This document shows, one piece after another, positions 11,852 to 24,026 of a stretch of 64,000 nt of DNA. Positions within the stretch are counted from its first letter, which is position 1. Each line of letters starts with the position of its first letter. The stretch is from Mesotaenium endlicherianum. Its lineage: Eukaryota; Streptophyta; Zygnematophyceae; Zygnematales; Mesotaeniaceae. The stretch covers positions 28,720 to 92,719 of the forward strand of contig WELA01002573.1 of the NCBI GenBank assembly GCA_009602735.1. The letters are read 5' to 3'. The notes beneath the pieces are model-generated. The model did not search any database, was not told the DNA's origin, and saw nothing but the letters and a program-made list of their open reading frames with translations. The translations under genes were made by a program, and so were the position numbers.

Positions 11852-13132
11852 ATGGCCGATCCTCAAGACCAACAGCAAGCTTTCGAAGGAAGCCCTTCCT
11901 CTCCAAGACACCCTCCTCCAGCGCCGATGGGAGAGCCCACTCAAGAAAATCTGCAACAACAAGAAGCACCACAAGGAGGAGCACACCCTCCTCCAGCGTC
12001 GATGGGAGAGCCTACTCAAGGAAATCTGCAACAACAAGAAGCACCACAAGGAGGAGCACCGTCAAATCCCGTGGCAGCCGCTATAGCAAAGTTGACCCCA
12101 CCACAAGGAGTTCCCGCAAATGAGTGGGCAGCCTTCCTAATGACCGTCCACAACCAAGTGGGCTTGGCCACCTATGAAGCAACCGTGCAAGCGTCAAGAG
12201 AAGCTATGGCTGCCATGGTTGCCCCTATTGCGAGCAATGCTCAAAATCCAGCCCCGGCTCAAGCGCCTCCACAAGAGCCAACGAGAGCAAGGAAACTCAT
12301 CAAGCCCGGCAAACCCGACACTTTCAACCCCGGGAAAGGTGCCAACCTGAATTTATGGCTCTACCAAGTGGAGACGTACCTCGCGTTCCTTGAAGTACCC
12401 GAGGAGGACTACGTTCCCTTTGCCGTTACCTTACTTAGAGGAGCAGCAACATCATGGTGGCGTAACTATCAAGCGGCTATATATCAAGCTATGGCGCACC
12501 CCATGCTCGGCCAAGAGCCCCCACCATCATATGCAAGATGGGCAGATTTTCGTGAGGCCCTCAAGAAGCAATTCATGCCCATCAATGCGGAGAAGATTGC
12601 CCGAGGAAAGCTCCACCATCTCAAGCAAACGACGTCCGTTCAAGAGTATACATCCAGATTTCACGCCCTCACTCTTGAGATCCCCAACATGTCTCTCGAG
12701 GAGAAGATTGACCGTTACATCTTTGGCCTCAAACCCAAGGTGGCAAAGGAAGTGGAGTTACGCGACTTGACGGACTTCTCAAAGATCATTGAAGTGGCCC
12801 AAAAGGTGGATACCTTGGATTTCAAGCACTCCGTGCCTTCATCTTCACGGGTACCGACGACGCGGGTGTACGCAGCCCCTTCCACATCCGAATCTGGACC
12901 CACACCCATGGAAATCGGAGTTATTAAAAGGGACCCCGCGGCTGCCCGGAAGAGTGGAAGACCCTCCAATGACACTTATGATGCAAGAAACCAGCAAGGA
13001 GTGAAAGCAAGACTCTCCCCGGCTGAAAAAGAAGCTCTCATGACGGCTGGACTATGCTTCTATTGCAAGGAAAAGGGCCATCGTGCACTTTCATGCCCCA
13101 AAAAGTTGTCAAAAAACGGACAGCGCCGGTAG
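11852..13132 (+). CDS. Gag of element E
   Basis: An open frame of 426 codons starting 25 bp after the primer site. The N-terminal 70 residues are rich in Pro and Gln and contain a tandem repeat ([20 protein letters not shown] and a second near-copy). The central retrotransposon Gag domain includes [21 protein letters not shown] and [19 protein letters not shown] knuckle ([16 protein letters not shown]) lies at the C-terminus. It overlaps the beginning of the Pol frame, the usual arrangement in elements that make Pol by a shift at the gag-pol junction. It is the best preserved Gag in the window. Part of a fossil element. Confidence 0.9.
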   Translation: MADPQDQQQAFEGSPSSPRHPPPAPMGEPTQENLQQQEAPQGGAHPPPASMGEPTQGNLQQQEAPQGGAPSNPVAAAIAKLTPPQGVPANEWAAFLMTVHNQVGLATYEATVQASREAMAAMVAPIASNAQNPAPAQAPPQEPTRARKLIKPGKPDTFNPGKGANLNLWLYQVETYLAFLEVPEEDYVPFAVTLLRGAATSWWRNYQAAIYQAMAHPMLGQEPPPSYARWADFREALKKQFMPINAEKIARGKLHHLKQTTSVQEYTSRFHALTLEIPNMSLEEKIDRYIFGLKPKVAKEVELRDLTDFSKIIEVAQKVDTLDFKHSVPSSSRVPTTRVYAAPSTSESGPTPMEIGVIKRDPAAARKSGRPSNDTYDARNQQGVKARLSPAEKEALMTAGLCFYCKEKGHRALSCPKKLSKNGQRR

Positions 13133-16100
13133 GCCAGGAGCCTACCACCCCAAGACCCACTTCACGAGAAGGCAACACGCCAAGTGAGGTGGAGACCCCC
13201 GTTGAAGACGACGTTCCAGCCCCAATGAGTTTGAGAGGTTACCTTGGAGGAGAGAAGGTCCACATCTTGGTGGATAGCGGAGCTCAAGGCAACTTCATTG
13301 CTGCAGATTTTGCCACCAAGCACGGTATTACTATGCGAACTCTTGACCACGACGAGGAGATTATGATGCCCGATGGATTCTCCTATACTACCCCTTCCAA
13401 GAAGACGTACCCCTTGGCACTCTCTATCAAGTCCTTCAAGGATAGAGTAGTGTTCTCCCCCATGCAATTGGGCAAGTACGACGTCATCCTAGGGACGCCT
13501 TGGTTGACCAAGCACAACCCCCAAGTTGATTGGAGGACCGGTACTATCAAGATCAAGAATGACATCACTTCAAGAATCTGTATTTTGCGCGCAATCCAGA
13601 ATATCCAGACCCAAGACATCCAGAAGCCGGCACACGAGATACTATTGTCCGCCCTCCAACTCAAGAGACTTGTGAGGAAGGGACACGAGCTTCTTTTGGC
13701 CTTGATCACGCCAAAAGACATCAAGAAAGACATCGAGAGTCAAGAAGGCAGCCCCGTTCCCAAGGAGATACAAGAAGTCTTTGAGGACTACAAAGAAGTG
13801 TTCTCCCCGGAATTGCCCAAGGGCCTACCCCCCAAAAGATTCGTAGACCACAAGATAGAGTTGGAGCCCGGAAGCAAGCCCATCTCTCGGCCTACGTTCA
13901 AAATGTCATACACGGAGCTAGACGAAGTCAAGAAGCAAATCAAGGAGCTACTGGAGCATGGCTTCATTCGACCTAGCAAGTCGCCATTTGGAGCCCCGGT
14001 GCTATTTGTCAAGAAGAAAGATGGTACCTTGAGGATGTGTGTGGACTATCGCGCCCTCAACAAGATCACCATCAAGAATCGATACCCGCTGCCGCGCATG
14101 GATGAGCTCATGGACCGGCTGGTTGGAGCCAAGTACTTCACGAAGATTGACTTACGGAGCGGCTACCACCAGATTCGCATCGCAGAACCGGACATAGAGA
14201 AAACGGCATTCAGGACAAGATATGGACATTTTGAGTTCATGGTCCTGCCATTTGGACTCACCAACGCGCCAGCAACTTTCATGACTATGATGAACACCAT
14301 ATTTCAACCCATGTTGGACAAATTTGTGGTGGTATTCATCGATGACATCCTTATCTACAGCAAGACCCTTGAAGAGCATGCGAGACACTTGAAAGAAGTC
14401 CTTGAAGTATTGAAGCAAAACAAGCTATTTGCGAAGGAGTCAAAGTGCGAGTTTGCCAAACAAGAAGTGGAGTTCCTAGGTCTCCACGTGACTGCTGATG
14501 GCATCAAGATGGACCCCAAGAAGACCATGGTGGTGGAGGAATGGCCAACTCCCACGACCAAGAAGAACTCCAATCGTTCTTGGGATTTGCCAACTGGTAC
14601 AGGAGATTCATCCAGAGCTTCTCGCACATAGCAGCCTCTCTCACGGATCTACTGAAGAAAGACAAGCCATATGTTTGGAAGAAGAAAGAGGAGGAAGCAT
14701 TCCAATAATTGAAGCAAAGATTGACGACATCCCCGGTGCTCACACTCCCAAGTCCAAACCCAGATTGGCCCTTCCACGTCATCACCGATGCATCTTCCTG
14801 TGCAATAGAAGCAATCCTGTTTCAAGACCAGGGCAAGGGACTGCAGCCCATTTGCCTACGAGTCAAGGAAGCTAAATTCAGCCGAGCAAGATTATACAAC
14901 CACGGAGCGAGAGGCCTTGGCTATTGTACATGCCTTGAAGGTTTGGCGCTGCTACGTTGAAGGATGCAAGGTGCTGGTCACTACGGACCACGAGGCGTTG
15001 AAGCACCTCCAGACGCAGCCGTATCTCTCAAGGAGACAAGCAAGATGGAGTGGATACTTGCAACAATACAACATCATGATTCAGTACCAGCCCGGCAAAA
15101 CAAGCCCGGCTGACCCCCTCTCAAGATTGCACTTAAACGCAGTGATGACAACCCTGAAGACTAATCTGAAAGCTCGATTTTCAGCCGCCTATGAAAGAGA
15201 CCCTTACTAAAAGAACGGAGAAGCAGCCTTGGACCCACACAAGAAGCAAGAAGGCAATTATAAAGTGAGGCAAGATACGGGTCAAAGATGTATTCTTGAT
15301 GACTTAGACCTCCGGCTCTTGCTTCTACGAGAAGCACACGACAACCCTCTTGGAGGACACTTTGGAATCCTAAGGACCACGGGCGTTCTAGCCAGGACTT
15401 ATTGTTGGCCAGGCATGTCTAAGCAAGTCAAGGAGTACTACAGGTGTAGGGATTTCAATTATACTATATTAGTATGCATATATTTTAATACTTTTGAATA
15501 TATTTGGAGTAGTATTGTGTGTAGTCAAGAATGAATAGATACTCTAGTGACTTAGTTCATGTCCTTTGAACCTTCCAAGGCATTTTTGAAGTTAGAGGAA
15601 GGACCTAGAAGAACTCCATGTGGCAAAAGCCAAATGTGTCATTTTTTGGTCAAAGGGACATATATACATTATTCTAAAAAGAGGTGGCAAGTTTCGGGAT
15701 GTGTTGGGTTCCAACACATCAACATACACCTTCCTATAAATTACTTATGTAGCAAGTATATAAACAAGAGCTAGAACATAGAAAGACATTCCAGAATCAC
15801 TCTTGTACGTACCAAATTCCAGAAATACATTAACTTTCAAGAAGCCATCTCTCTTTCAAGAAGCTACCACTTGTGTTCAAAGATCCTTGTCTTGAATAGA
15901 TAAAGTATTCTATTTTACTAAGTATTTTATCTATCTGTTCCACTACAGCAAGAGCTGTGACACATGCCAAAGAGTCGCGCCATCATCACAAAAGGCGGGA
16001 GGACTTCTCCAACCACTACCAATCTCCGAAAGACAATAGACGGACATCTTGATGGACCTTATCGTGGACCTGCCCGTGACACCTCGAGGCCATAATGCAA

Positions 16101-17224
16101 TACTCACGGTGGTGGACAGACTTACTAAGATGGCTCATTTTAATCCCACGACGACTAAGGCTACAACACCACAACTTGCAAGACTCATCTTTGACAACAT
16201 ATTCCGACTCCATGAACTACCATCAAGAATTGTGTCGGATAGAGATCCAAGATTCACAAGCCATTTCTGGAAAAATCTCTTCAAGAACTTGGGTACATCG
16301 CTGGATATGTCCACTGCCTATCACCCGCAATCAGATGGGAAAATTGAGCGTATGAATTGTACCCTAAAGACCTCTAAAGGCCTACGTGTCTACTCTGGAG
16401 CACGATTGGGACATGTACTTGACCCCCCTGGAGTTTGCCTACAACAACACGACGCAGGCCTCTACCCAAAAGTCCCTATTCTTCCTCAACTATGGCTTCC
16501 ATCCAACCACGCCGCTGAGCTTCACGGCAGGCCATGATGAAGTACCTGCAGCAACAGAATTTATAGAGACGTTAGATGCAGCCGTTACAACAGCGAGAAA
16601 AGCTCTATAACACGCGCAATATGCTCAAGCAAGAGTCGCAAACAGGTCCAGAAGAGAAATTACGTACAGATTCGGTGACAACATGTTACTATCATCCAAG
16701 AATATTCCCTGAACAACAAGCCTGCCGGCAGCAAGTTCTCTCCCAAGTATTTGGGACCCTTCAAGATTATCCAGCAAGTCAACCCCGTTGCTTTCAAGCT
16801 AGAACTTCCCCCGACTATGTACATCGACCCTGTATTCCACGCTTCCCTCTTCAAGCCATATGTGCAACCCGACAACAAGTTCCCAGGACGAGTGACAACC
16901 CCATCAGCCCCAACAATAGTGGATGATCATTTGGAGTACGAAGTGGAAGACATAGTGGCTATGAGAAATTTCAGGAGACAGCAGCAATACTTGATCAAGT
17001 GAAAAGGATATCCAGATTCTGAGAATAGTTGGGTGGCGGCGCACTACCTTGACAAAGTTCAGAGAAAGCTGACACGCTTCCATGCCGCCAACCCCCATCT
17101 TGGAACAGCCCCAAGTCTCTCTACTAGAAGCCCAAAGACTTCAGGGAGGCAGCCTGCCACCATCAAGAAGCAGCAGAAGACCCCTTGGAGGCAGCCTGCA
17201 AGAACCACAAAGAGGAAAAAATGA
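13133..17224 (+). pseudogene. Pol region of element E
   Basis: Domains in order: aspartic protease ([16 protein letters not shown], about 13265-13310); reverse transcriptase ([19 protein letters not shown] near 14040-14095; [12 protein letters not shown] near 14330-14365); RNase H (VITDASSCAIEAILFQDQ near 14780); integrase zinc finger split by a solo LTR; integrase core (SDRDPRFTSHFW near 16235-16275); and a chromodomain ending in a Lys/Arg-rich tail. The first half is well preserved and the second half is worn. Fossil. Confidence 0.9.
15445..15947 (+). repeat. Solo LTR-E inside element E
   Basis: 503 bp, TGTAGGGATTTC...CACTACA, the same orientation and family as 11312-11814. It separates the two halves of the integrase zinc-finger region. 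The flanking five bases do not form a clean duplication, so either the duplication has eroded or the copy arose by recombination. Confidence 0.88.
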
Positions 17225-17639
17225 CATTAGACACTTTTCTCTTCTCGCAGTTTCTGGACAGAAAACTTAAACTTATATTGGTGATAGGTCTCTGCATAAT
17301 AAATTTTGAAGATTTACTTAGCTGTATTCCATGAGTAGCCGGTCATTTAAAATTCAAGTTTGCTCAATTTGGAGCACTGGTGAGCGAGATATGATGCTTT
17401 GAGTAGAAGGGGGTCAGGCTGCTCGCATTATTAGGGCAGAATATGCCTTCTGACATTGTGCCCTCTCTTGAACTTGGAATGCTCGAAAACTCAAGACTCT
17501 GGTAGTACATTTTACAGCGCCCATTTAGAGACTTACGATTTAAGCAGCCACCCAAGAGATATGGGTTGCGACGTCACCTAGACCTGCATGTTAGCCAAAA
17601 GGTTAAGCCACCCGGGTGATAAACTCGAGGAATGCATGC
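17225..17639. other. Unassigned stretch after element E
   Basis: No sustained open frame, no LTR end of family E and no clear similarity elsewhere in the window. It may be flanking sequence of the E insertion or the upstream part of the M-family leader that follows. Confidence 0.4.
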
Positions 17640-18444
17640 ATGCGTTGTTAAAAGGTTGTGACGCAGCATGGGGACTCTCGAGAGAAAGATGCCTGCATGC
17701 ATGTGCCTGGATAAGGCACGAGCAGTGCACGCGCTTACCTTATTCTCGCCGCACACATTTTGCCAAGAAGCAGAAGGAGAGCAGGAGAAAGAAGAGAAGA
17801 GGAAGAGAAGGGCGCGAAGGAGAAGGAGTTCCCAAGGCCATAGGAGAGCCAAAGAGACACGCTCCAACCGACGCACTGAGATTCCCTCTCTTGGTGTATT
17901 ATAGACAGGTTAAATCGACAAGTTCCCAAGAGGGATCTCGCTACTAGAAAGTAGAGAGCTTCTAGAATAGAATTGCTAGGATTTCTAGCGCAGAATTGGA
18001 TCAAACGCCACAAGCGTGCTAAAGCACATAAAATGGTGAGAGCTATCTTAGTTTCCAAGTTCTCAGAAGTCTCTATTGTCAAATTGCTGATAGCAAGAGC
18101 AGAGTGAATCGGCAAAGCTCTCAGTAAAGAACTGAGTGAGCCTAGTCAATAGTGTGAACTGCTACGGCGCGGTGTAGGGCAAAGAGCTCAAACCAGGCCA
18201 TAGTTGCAGAGTTTAATAAGCTGTCTTTATAAAGTTAAGCGAAAGCCTTGGTGGGCGATTTTCTCTATACTTGGTGTTGTGTGTGTTCATCTGCTTAGAC
18301 GTGATTTCTGCAAATTACAAATTTGTTCACTTGGTTAAATCTTCAGCGTGGGCGAAAGCCTATTTGGAAGTAAGGTGCTTCCGTCCTACTTCTGAGAACT
18401 TCAATTGATTGATTCAGGTGAACACGAGTTCCCAAGCAAATCGG
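17640..18444 (+). repeat. M-family LTR/leader fragment
   Basis: About 800 bp collinear with about 22950-23705, just upstream of the Gag-like region of element M. Shared blocks include AAGAAGCAGAAGGAG, GGAGTTCCCAAGGCCATAG, CTCTCAGTAAAGAACTGAG and TTCAGGTGAACA. The identity is moderate, with small gaps. It is cut at 18444 by LTR-A of the minus-strand A element. It therefore represents a second, older M copy from which only the LTR/leader is left. Confidence 0.7.
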
Positions 18445-19185
18445 TGAAATAAATCGACTTACCAATAGGCAATTAACAGTCAATAAAGATCTTTATATTA
18501 GCGAGTAATCTTTATGGCATTTTATGTTGGCTGACTAAACAGAAAAAGACAAACGTACTAGCGGTGGACAATACTCGCAAGTCAAATGCAAGTAAACGCG
18601 CATCAATAATGCACTCAGTAAAATTATACATAAGCAAGGCTAGAAGACAGTGCGTACCAATGGCTTCTCGCCTTGGATTCAGATATCTCTCATTAAGCAG
18701 TACAAGAGAGCTGGTCTCGTTTTCAAATCTGAACTCGAGAGCAATCGTAGCATATGTACATGCAATGAGTTTACTGTTCAACGGCAAGTGCGATGGCACC
18801 GCCTACCCGGGAGTTAACCACGTTGGTAAGACATCGGCTAAACAAATCCACAGCCATCTTCCATCATCTCGAATCGCACCCATCGAGTGTCATCTGGCCA
18901 CTCGTCTAGCACACCACACTTAGATGCATAGCTAGGCAGTTCGCTGCTGCCGAGTACGGCAGCCAGCTGACTGTCAAAGAATGTGTCAGCAAGCTGACAC
19001 AAGCCAACAGGCTGACCTAATGGACTTCAGCCTGCTGCTCTTGGCTGAGTCATTTAACTAAGTATTAAGTATTTAGCAATATAAATACAGCGGACTATGT
19101 ATTAACTAAAGTTCAGCGAGCTGAACTTATTTAACTATCATATCTAAATGAACATTATATCTATCCAATATACTGATTCATTGCA
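18445..19185 (-). repeat. 3' LTR-A of element A-minus
   Basis: 741 bp with LTR-A ends (TGAAATAAATCGACTTACC...GATTCATTGCA read on the plus strand). On its inner side the polypurine tract lies at 19187-19198, the reverse complement of AAATTGGAGGGA. This identifies it as the downstream LTR. Confidence 0.9.
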
Positions 19186-19862
19186 ATCCCTCCAATTTAA
19201 ATCGTTGTCCACTCGACAACAATTCTATTATCATTTACAAGAAAGTAACACACATGCAACACAACCAACTGAATCTATAAAGACAACAGCAAACTAAGTA
19301 CCAGGGGCTCAGTCTTCTGGGGAGCAAGACCTGGAACCGAATCTACTTCTCCGGTCTGATGGTCTCCTGAAACCTGGAGGCTCAGGCCAGGGTGAATCAG
19401 GGGGTGAACGCAGCAACTGGTCAGCCTGCTCTTGCACTGTCTGCAAGTTGATGGAGATCGCTCTCTCCTGTGCAGCTCTCAAACTGACAAGGACATACAC
19501 TGGCATATCGGAAGGGTGCTGCATGACATGGGCTAGGAGTACATGCCCTCTATGAGAGGGGGATGCTAGCTGCTCTCTGGCTGCCTCTTTGGCAGCCCTT
19601 CTGTCTAATCTGTCTGACTGAGTCTCACCTCCTAGGGTGGGACTCCTCCTGTTGAAACTCTCCAGCCACTAAAGATCTGGATCTCTTGGTGGGCTGGTAA
19701 ACTGCTGCAAGGCTGCCTCTGTCAAGGACCTTCCAATCTGCTGCAGAGTGGGGGATGTAGCAGGAGTCTGTGCCTCAGCAAGGCTAGACTCCTCTCCGGC
19801 GCCTACCTCCTTTTCGTCCTCCTGTTCCTCTGTGACTTCTGGAGTCTCTCTGGTCATCTCGT

Positions 19863-20811
19863 TGTAACAATTTGAGCTTTTTAGGCGTATTTTGGTCATT
19901 TTCCCAAATTACCTAAAATACGTTATACTATTTATCATTCATTATTTGATAAATGATTGCATCACCTTCAATTATTCGTCACACACGTGTGCCGATTAAT
20001 TCCCGGTCGATTGGCGAAACGACCGAGATACTATTGCAAAAAGCGTCGTAACGTAATTTGACTACTTTGCAAAAGTACGACATAATTATTCATAAAGCTA
20101 CTTTGATTAAATTATGAGATGATACCTTAATTAATCATTATTTGATTAAGTTATTTTGATTGTCATTATTTCGAATAATGCACAGTCACAGACTTCGGAT
20201 TTACGACCAGTCGTTAATACGAACAAACAGTCGTATCATTAATACGAACAAACAGTCGTAATAGTCGGACGAAACGAAAAATGCAAAGTCGCTTTGCATC
20301 CGAGCGGATTCGAACCCGCGACTTGTCGTTTGAAACGTTCACACCTAATCGATTGGCCAAGGTAGCTTTTTAAACTACCGGTTCATGACGAAAGCATGTG
20401 TACGCGACTCCGCGAGCAGTCGCGACTTTTTGGAAAGTCGAGAGAACGCAAAAACGCCCGTTTGGCGCGAAACGGCTTTTTGGAAACCGTCGAAAAGTCT
20501 CCAAACGGCCAAACGGCGCGTTTCGAGCATTCAGCCGAAATGGGTCGTACCCTTTCGCCTGATTTTGTTGACATGAACCAGTACCCTAGGCGGTGACTCG
20601 AAGCACTCCAGTGCCTCACGTTGTGCAGGTATAAATACCTGTATAGTCATTGTGAGTGCAACTCTCACAAGCACACATTCTACGTTAGTTTTCATTTTTG
20701 CTTTCTCGAGGATTTGTCAATTTGCACAAGTATATAGATTTTCTTTCCACTTCAATTAAATATTCCTTGAATACCGAGAAAAAGATCCTCTCGAAAAGCA
20801 AAAACGTTACA
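19863..20811 (+). repeat. Solo LTR-C, a different LTR family
   Basis: 949 bp with ends TGTAAC...GTTACA, flanked by the perfect 5-bp duplication CTCGT (19858-19862 and 20812-20816). TATAAATA at about 20631-20638, roughly 180 bp before the 3' end, gives the orientation and the U3/R boundary. No internal sequence of this family exists in the window. It contains a tandem pair of the block TTAATACGAACAAACAGTCG near 20210-20260 and a tRNA-like stretch at 20298-20366. Confidence 0.92.
20298..20366 (-). tRNA. tRNA-like relic within LTR-C
   Basis: The minus strand has a B-box match GGTTCGAATCC (20306-20316) and, 28 bp upstream of it, an A-box-like TGGCCAATCGATTAGG (about 20344-20359), with the spacing of a tRNA gene. 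The T-arm is imperfect, and I cannot fold a full acceptor stem or assign an anticodon. It is therefore a tRNA pseudogene, a captured tRNA-like sequence or chance similarity. Confidence 0.3.
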
Positions 20812-21920
20812 CTCGTCCAGCCGTTCCCGAGAAAAAGAGTATCCCACTGACCTCCCCCTTTTGGGTGCAAGTGGGGGTTGCTGGGTCCTGATCGCATACA
20901 GGTCTTTCTCCCCTTGCTTACTTGCCCATTTGGCATAAGCATGCTTCCCCTTAAAGAAAGAATCTCTAGCCCTGGTCCTATCCTTTTGTGTCTCTTGAGT
21001 CATGCAGTCCCTGACTCCATCCAGCCTTGGGTCCCATGCTGCAATGTGAGGTGGCAGCACTATCTTCCCCTGCAAATCTGCCAAGAAATCGTCTTCCTCA
21101 GCTCTGTCATTTTGCTGGTCCATCATAGTGATGGTCATCCAGCGCCAGTCAGTGGGCCGTAGAAAGAAAGCAGAATTCGTCCTCTTCGAAGTACAGGGTA
21201 CCAATGACCTGAGAAATCCAACTGGCTGGTCTCCCTTGCCAAGAACTCCCAACTTCTTCTCTCCACCTCGTTATACATGGCCTTGAACCGATTGTGGGAA
21301 GTGGTATCCTTGAAGCTGTTTGTATACATAAGGATCAACCTGATGACCTTGTCTGCACTCCATATCCCAGGTATTGGCATCGTTTCAGATTCACCTATCT
21401 GGGCCAATGCTTTGGCCTTCCGGATTGTATATTCCACCATCCTGGCATAGTCATGGTACAGTAGAAGCTTTGTGCTGACCTCTATGTACTCGTCAAAACC
21501 TTGGGCTGTCACCCCTTCCCGCTACAGTATGTTCCTTTGTGATTTACTTCGATTCCTCTGGGGGTACTTGAAGGCCTCCTCCAAAAGGTCAAAGTCCTTG
21601 CCCAGCACCGTGTAGCGGTAGCTTTTGGTTCTCCTCTGTTCCTCCCAAGCCTGCTGCTTCTGTCTCTCCTCAACCAACCTTTGTTCCTCCGTCTTCTTGG
21701 CTTCCTCTGCAGCTTTTTTGTCCTACTCCTCCTGTCTCAACCTGGCTTGTTCTTCCTCCTCCTTCCTCTTCTGAGCCTCCCGCTGTAGTCGGAGTCGCTT
21801 TGATTTTTGAGAAGAGATGGAGGATGATTTGATGTCGCCATGGAACTTCTTGTACTCCGCCTGTGTCTCATTCGCCCTTTGTTCCTCTTGAGTTCAGACA
21901 ATTGAGTCATCTTGCTCATT

Positions 21921-22396
21921 AATACCGTTAGTGTAGCCATGAAATCATGCACAGGATTGAGTACTTTGACAGGGAAGAACGTAGTTGAGGGAGTTAGGGC
22001 GTGCACTACCTGGTGTAAGTAAATTGAATGTGCGAGTGTGCTTGAGAGAGAAGTGAGTGTGAGCGCAGTTGAGTGTCGAGGATGAATATGCAACGGCAAT
22101 CGGGAATTGGCTAGTTTTCGAGATGTTTATCCCACTCCCTCCAACTTAATGTTTAAGGTGGGTTGCCTGTTTCAATTGTCACTGGGCTGCCTGTCCGAAC
22201 TGTCACTCACTGTCAACTAATACTGTCACTTTAGGCCACGTTTGGCCACATTTCCCCTCCAACTTAAATGGAGACAAGACCTCTTGTCACCTTCCCATGT
22301 CAATTGAAATGACAGTTAGGAAGGGTCCCAGCCTCCCGAAGGTAAAACCGTTTCAACGCCCCTTTGGCATTGGTCAAATAGTTCTTAAATTTTGAA
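21921..22396 (-). other. Spacer between chromodomain and accessory ORF in A-minus
   Basis: Corresponds to 38700-39069 of the full-length A element. Two copies of the polypurine motif (reverse complement of AAGTTGGAGGGA) are kept, at 22136-22147 and, slightly altered, at about 22253-22265. The end at 22396 falls within the last codons of the chromodomain region and is where the 20.8-kb block begins. Confidence 0.75.
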
Positions 22397-22425
22397 ATGA
22401 ATCGACTTACCAAATAGGCGACTAT
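22397..22425 (-). repeat. 29-bp stub of LTR-A
   Basis: TGAAATGAATCGACTTACC and the next ten bases match one terminus of LTR-A exactly in register with 42527 onward, then similarity stops. With the complete LTR-A at 42527-43246 it brackets the 20.8-kb block. The outer bases AATTT (22392-22396) and AATTC (43247-43251) nearly match. Confidence 0.75.
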
Positions 22426-23705
22426 TGATGTCGCGATTGCTATCCACTTGACGGTGCCGCACGCGCAGCGCAAGTCGTGGCCGCCCAGGTACGGGAAGTC
22501 AGCATTGACTCACCGACCAGAGGACCAAGTTATCTCAGTTAGCGGTCATGTCAAAGTCGTTATCACTGTCAAATTGGTCACGACACGTCAAACCCACACC
22601 CAGGAATGGATGGGGATTTGGTCGGAGTAGTCAGCTGAAAAACTAGGGATATGGAACCAGCAAGTGCCTGGAAAGGTGCTGATCAATTGCCGATCTAAGC
22701 CAAGTACAGCAGGGATATTGCAGAGGCGTTGTGTGCGCCACCTCGGCCAAGACCCTCAGGTGTCTAGTCACGGCTTGAGCGTTCATTCTGAACAATGCCA
22801 GCCAGCCACATAGGCGTGAGTGCCAGCTGAAAGACTAAGCGGTCACGCGCGACAATCCCAGAGCATGCATGCATGCTGAATGACAACTTCTAAGCTGTGT
22901 GAGAGCTGCTGGGTAAGGACGGCATGCAAGCTAAGCGCTGTGACTAAGCACTGGCATTCTCAAGAGAGGATAATGTGTGGTGCCTGTGAAAGGCACAAAT
23001 CCTGCCTGAAGCTGCCTCACTCTTGCTCGCATCGTTGTCAAAGAAAGTTGAAGAAGCAGAAGGAGCGCGAAGAAGAAGGAGTTCCCAAGGCCATAGAAGA
23101 GACGTGGCGCCACGCTTTTGGCAACGCTGGAAGATTTCTTCCTAAGTGCATCATAGAAAGGTTAGACCGCAGGAGTTCCCAAGAGAGGGTCTCGCTGGTA
23201 GAAAGTAGAGAGCTGCAGAATAGAATCTGCTAGGAGATTGGCACAGATTTGGGTCACACACCACAAGCGTGCGAGGGACACTTAAAATGGTGAGTGCTGT
23301 GTTAGTTTCCAGGTTCTCAGAAGTCTCAATTGTCGAATTGCTAATAGCAAGAGTAGCCTTAACAAGTAAAGCTCTCAGTGAAGAACTGAGTGAGTCTAGC
23401 CGAGCAGTGAAGAGCTGTTACGGTGCGGTGTTGAGTGAAGAGCCCAGACCAGGCCAGCATAGATATGCTGTTTCAGAATTTTGTAAGCTGTGACTTGTGG
23501 AAGTTAAGCAAAAGCCTTGAAGGGCGATCTTCTCTGAATCTGGCATTGCCTGTTAAGCTGCTTAGAAGTGATTTCTGCAAATCACAAACCCGTTCATCCT
23601 GTAAACCCTCAACTTGTGCAAAAGCCTGTGTGGAAGTAAGACACTTCTGTTCTACTTCTGAGAACTTGATGATTGGTTCAGGTGAACAAGAATTCCCAAG
23701 TCAGT
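22426..23705 (+). repeat. LTR/leader region of element M
   Basis: Non-coding sequence upstream of the Gag-like region; its second half is shared with 17640-18444. I cannot place the LTR end or a primer site with confidence. No initiator tRNA-Met-type site is present, unlike F, D, E and A. The true 5' end of M is replaced by the LTR-A stub at 22397. Confidence 0.55.
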
Positions 23706-24026
23706 TGGGGATTGAGGCCTGTGAAGGCTGCCAGTGTTCAACCTGGAAGGGGACCTGGAGAAATTCAACTATATATGCGGTTGAGGAGTGGAAGACTCTA
23801 CCACTCTGTGGAGCCTGAAGAAGGTTCTGATTCTAGCCAGAGTCCACGAGGAAGTGAGACATCTGAGCATACTGACAACCGGTGGAGTAAGCAACCGTTC
23901 AGAGACGAGTCTCGTTATATCTCCGCAAGCGGTGAGAACCCGGATAACACACAAGCCTTTGCACCTGATTTGGGCAGAGAGCAAGACGTGTGGGGAAGAG
24001 TCGGTGAGTCCTGGTCACCGTTTGAA

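Larger units (their letters stand above)
11312..17224 (+). mobile_element. Element E, Ty3/Gypsy chromovirus inserted in D-prime
   Basis: Its 5' LTR interrupts D-prime directly after the chromodomain. Gag is long and open, followed by Pol with the full chromovirus order up to a chromodomain near 16920-17050 and a basic tail to 17224. No 3' LTR is found after it, so the 3' end is lost or deleted. A solo LTR of the same family sits in the integrase region (15445-15947). About ten breaks, nearly all in the second half. Fossil. Confidence 0.9.
19309..21920 (-). pseudogene. Accessory ORF of element A-minus (second copy)
   Basis: The same protein as the accessory ORF of the full-length A element (39070-40735). 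Matching blocks include RWMTITMMDQQNDRA, LPPHIAAWDPRLDGVRDCM, GKHAYAKWASKQGEKDLYA and MQHPSDMPVYV-VSLRAAQE. The N-terminal region is Glu/Lys/Arg-rich and coiled-coil-like. LTR-C (19863-20811) is inserted between the central domain and the acidic C-terminal part. No catalytic motif, signal peptide or membrane segment is seen. Broken in several places. Fossil. Confidence 0.82.

Noticed and set aside
20298-20366. Functional tRNA gene
   Set aside because: Promoter-like boxes are present but the T-arm and acceptor stem do not fold cleanly and no anticodon can be assigned; kept only as a tRNA-like relic.
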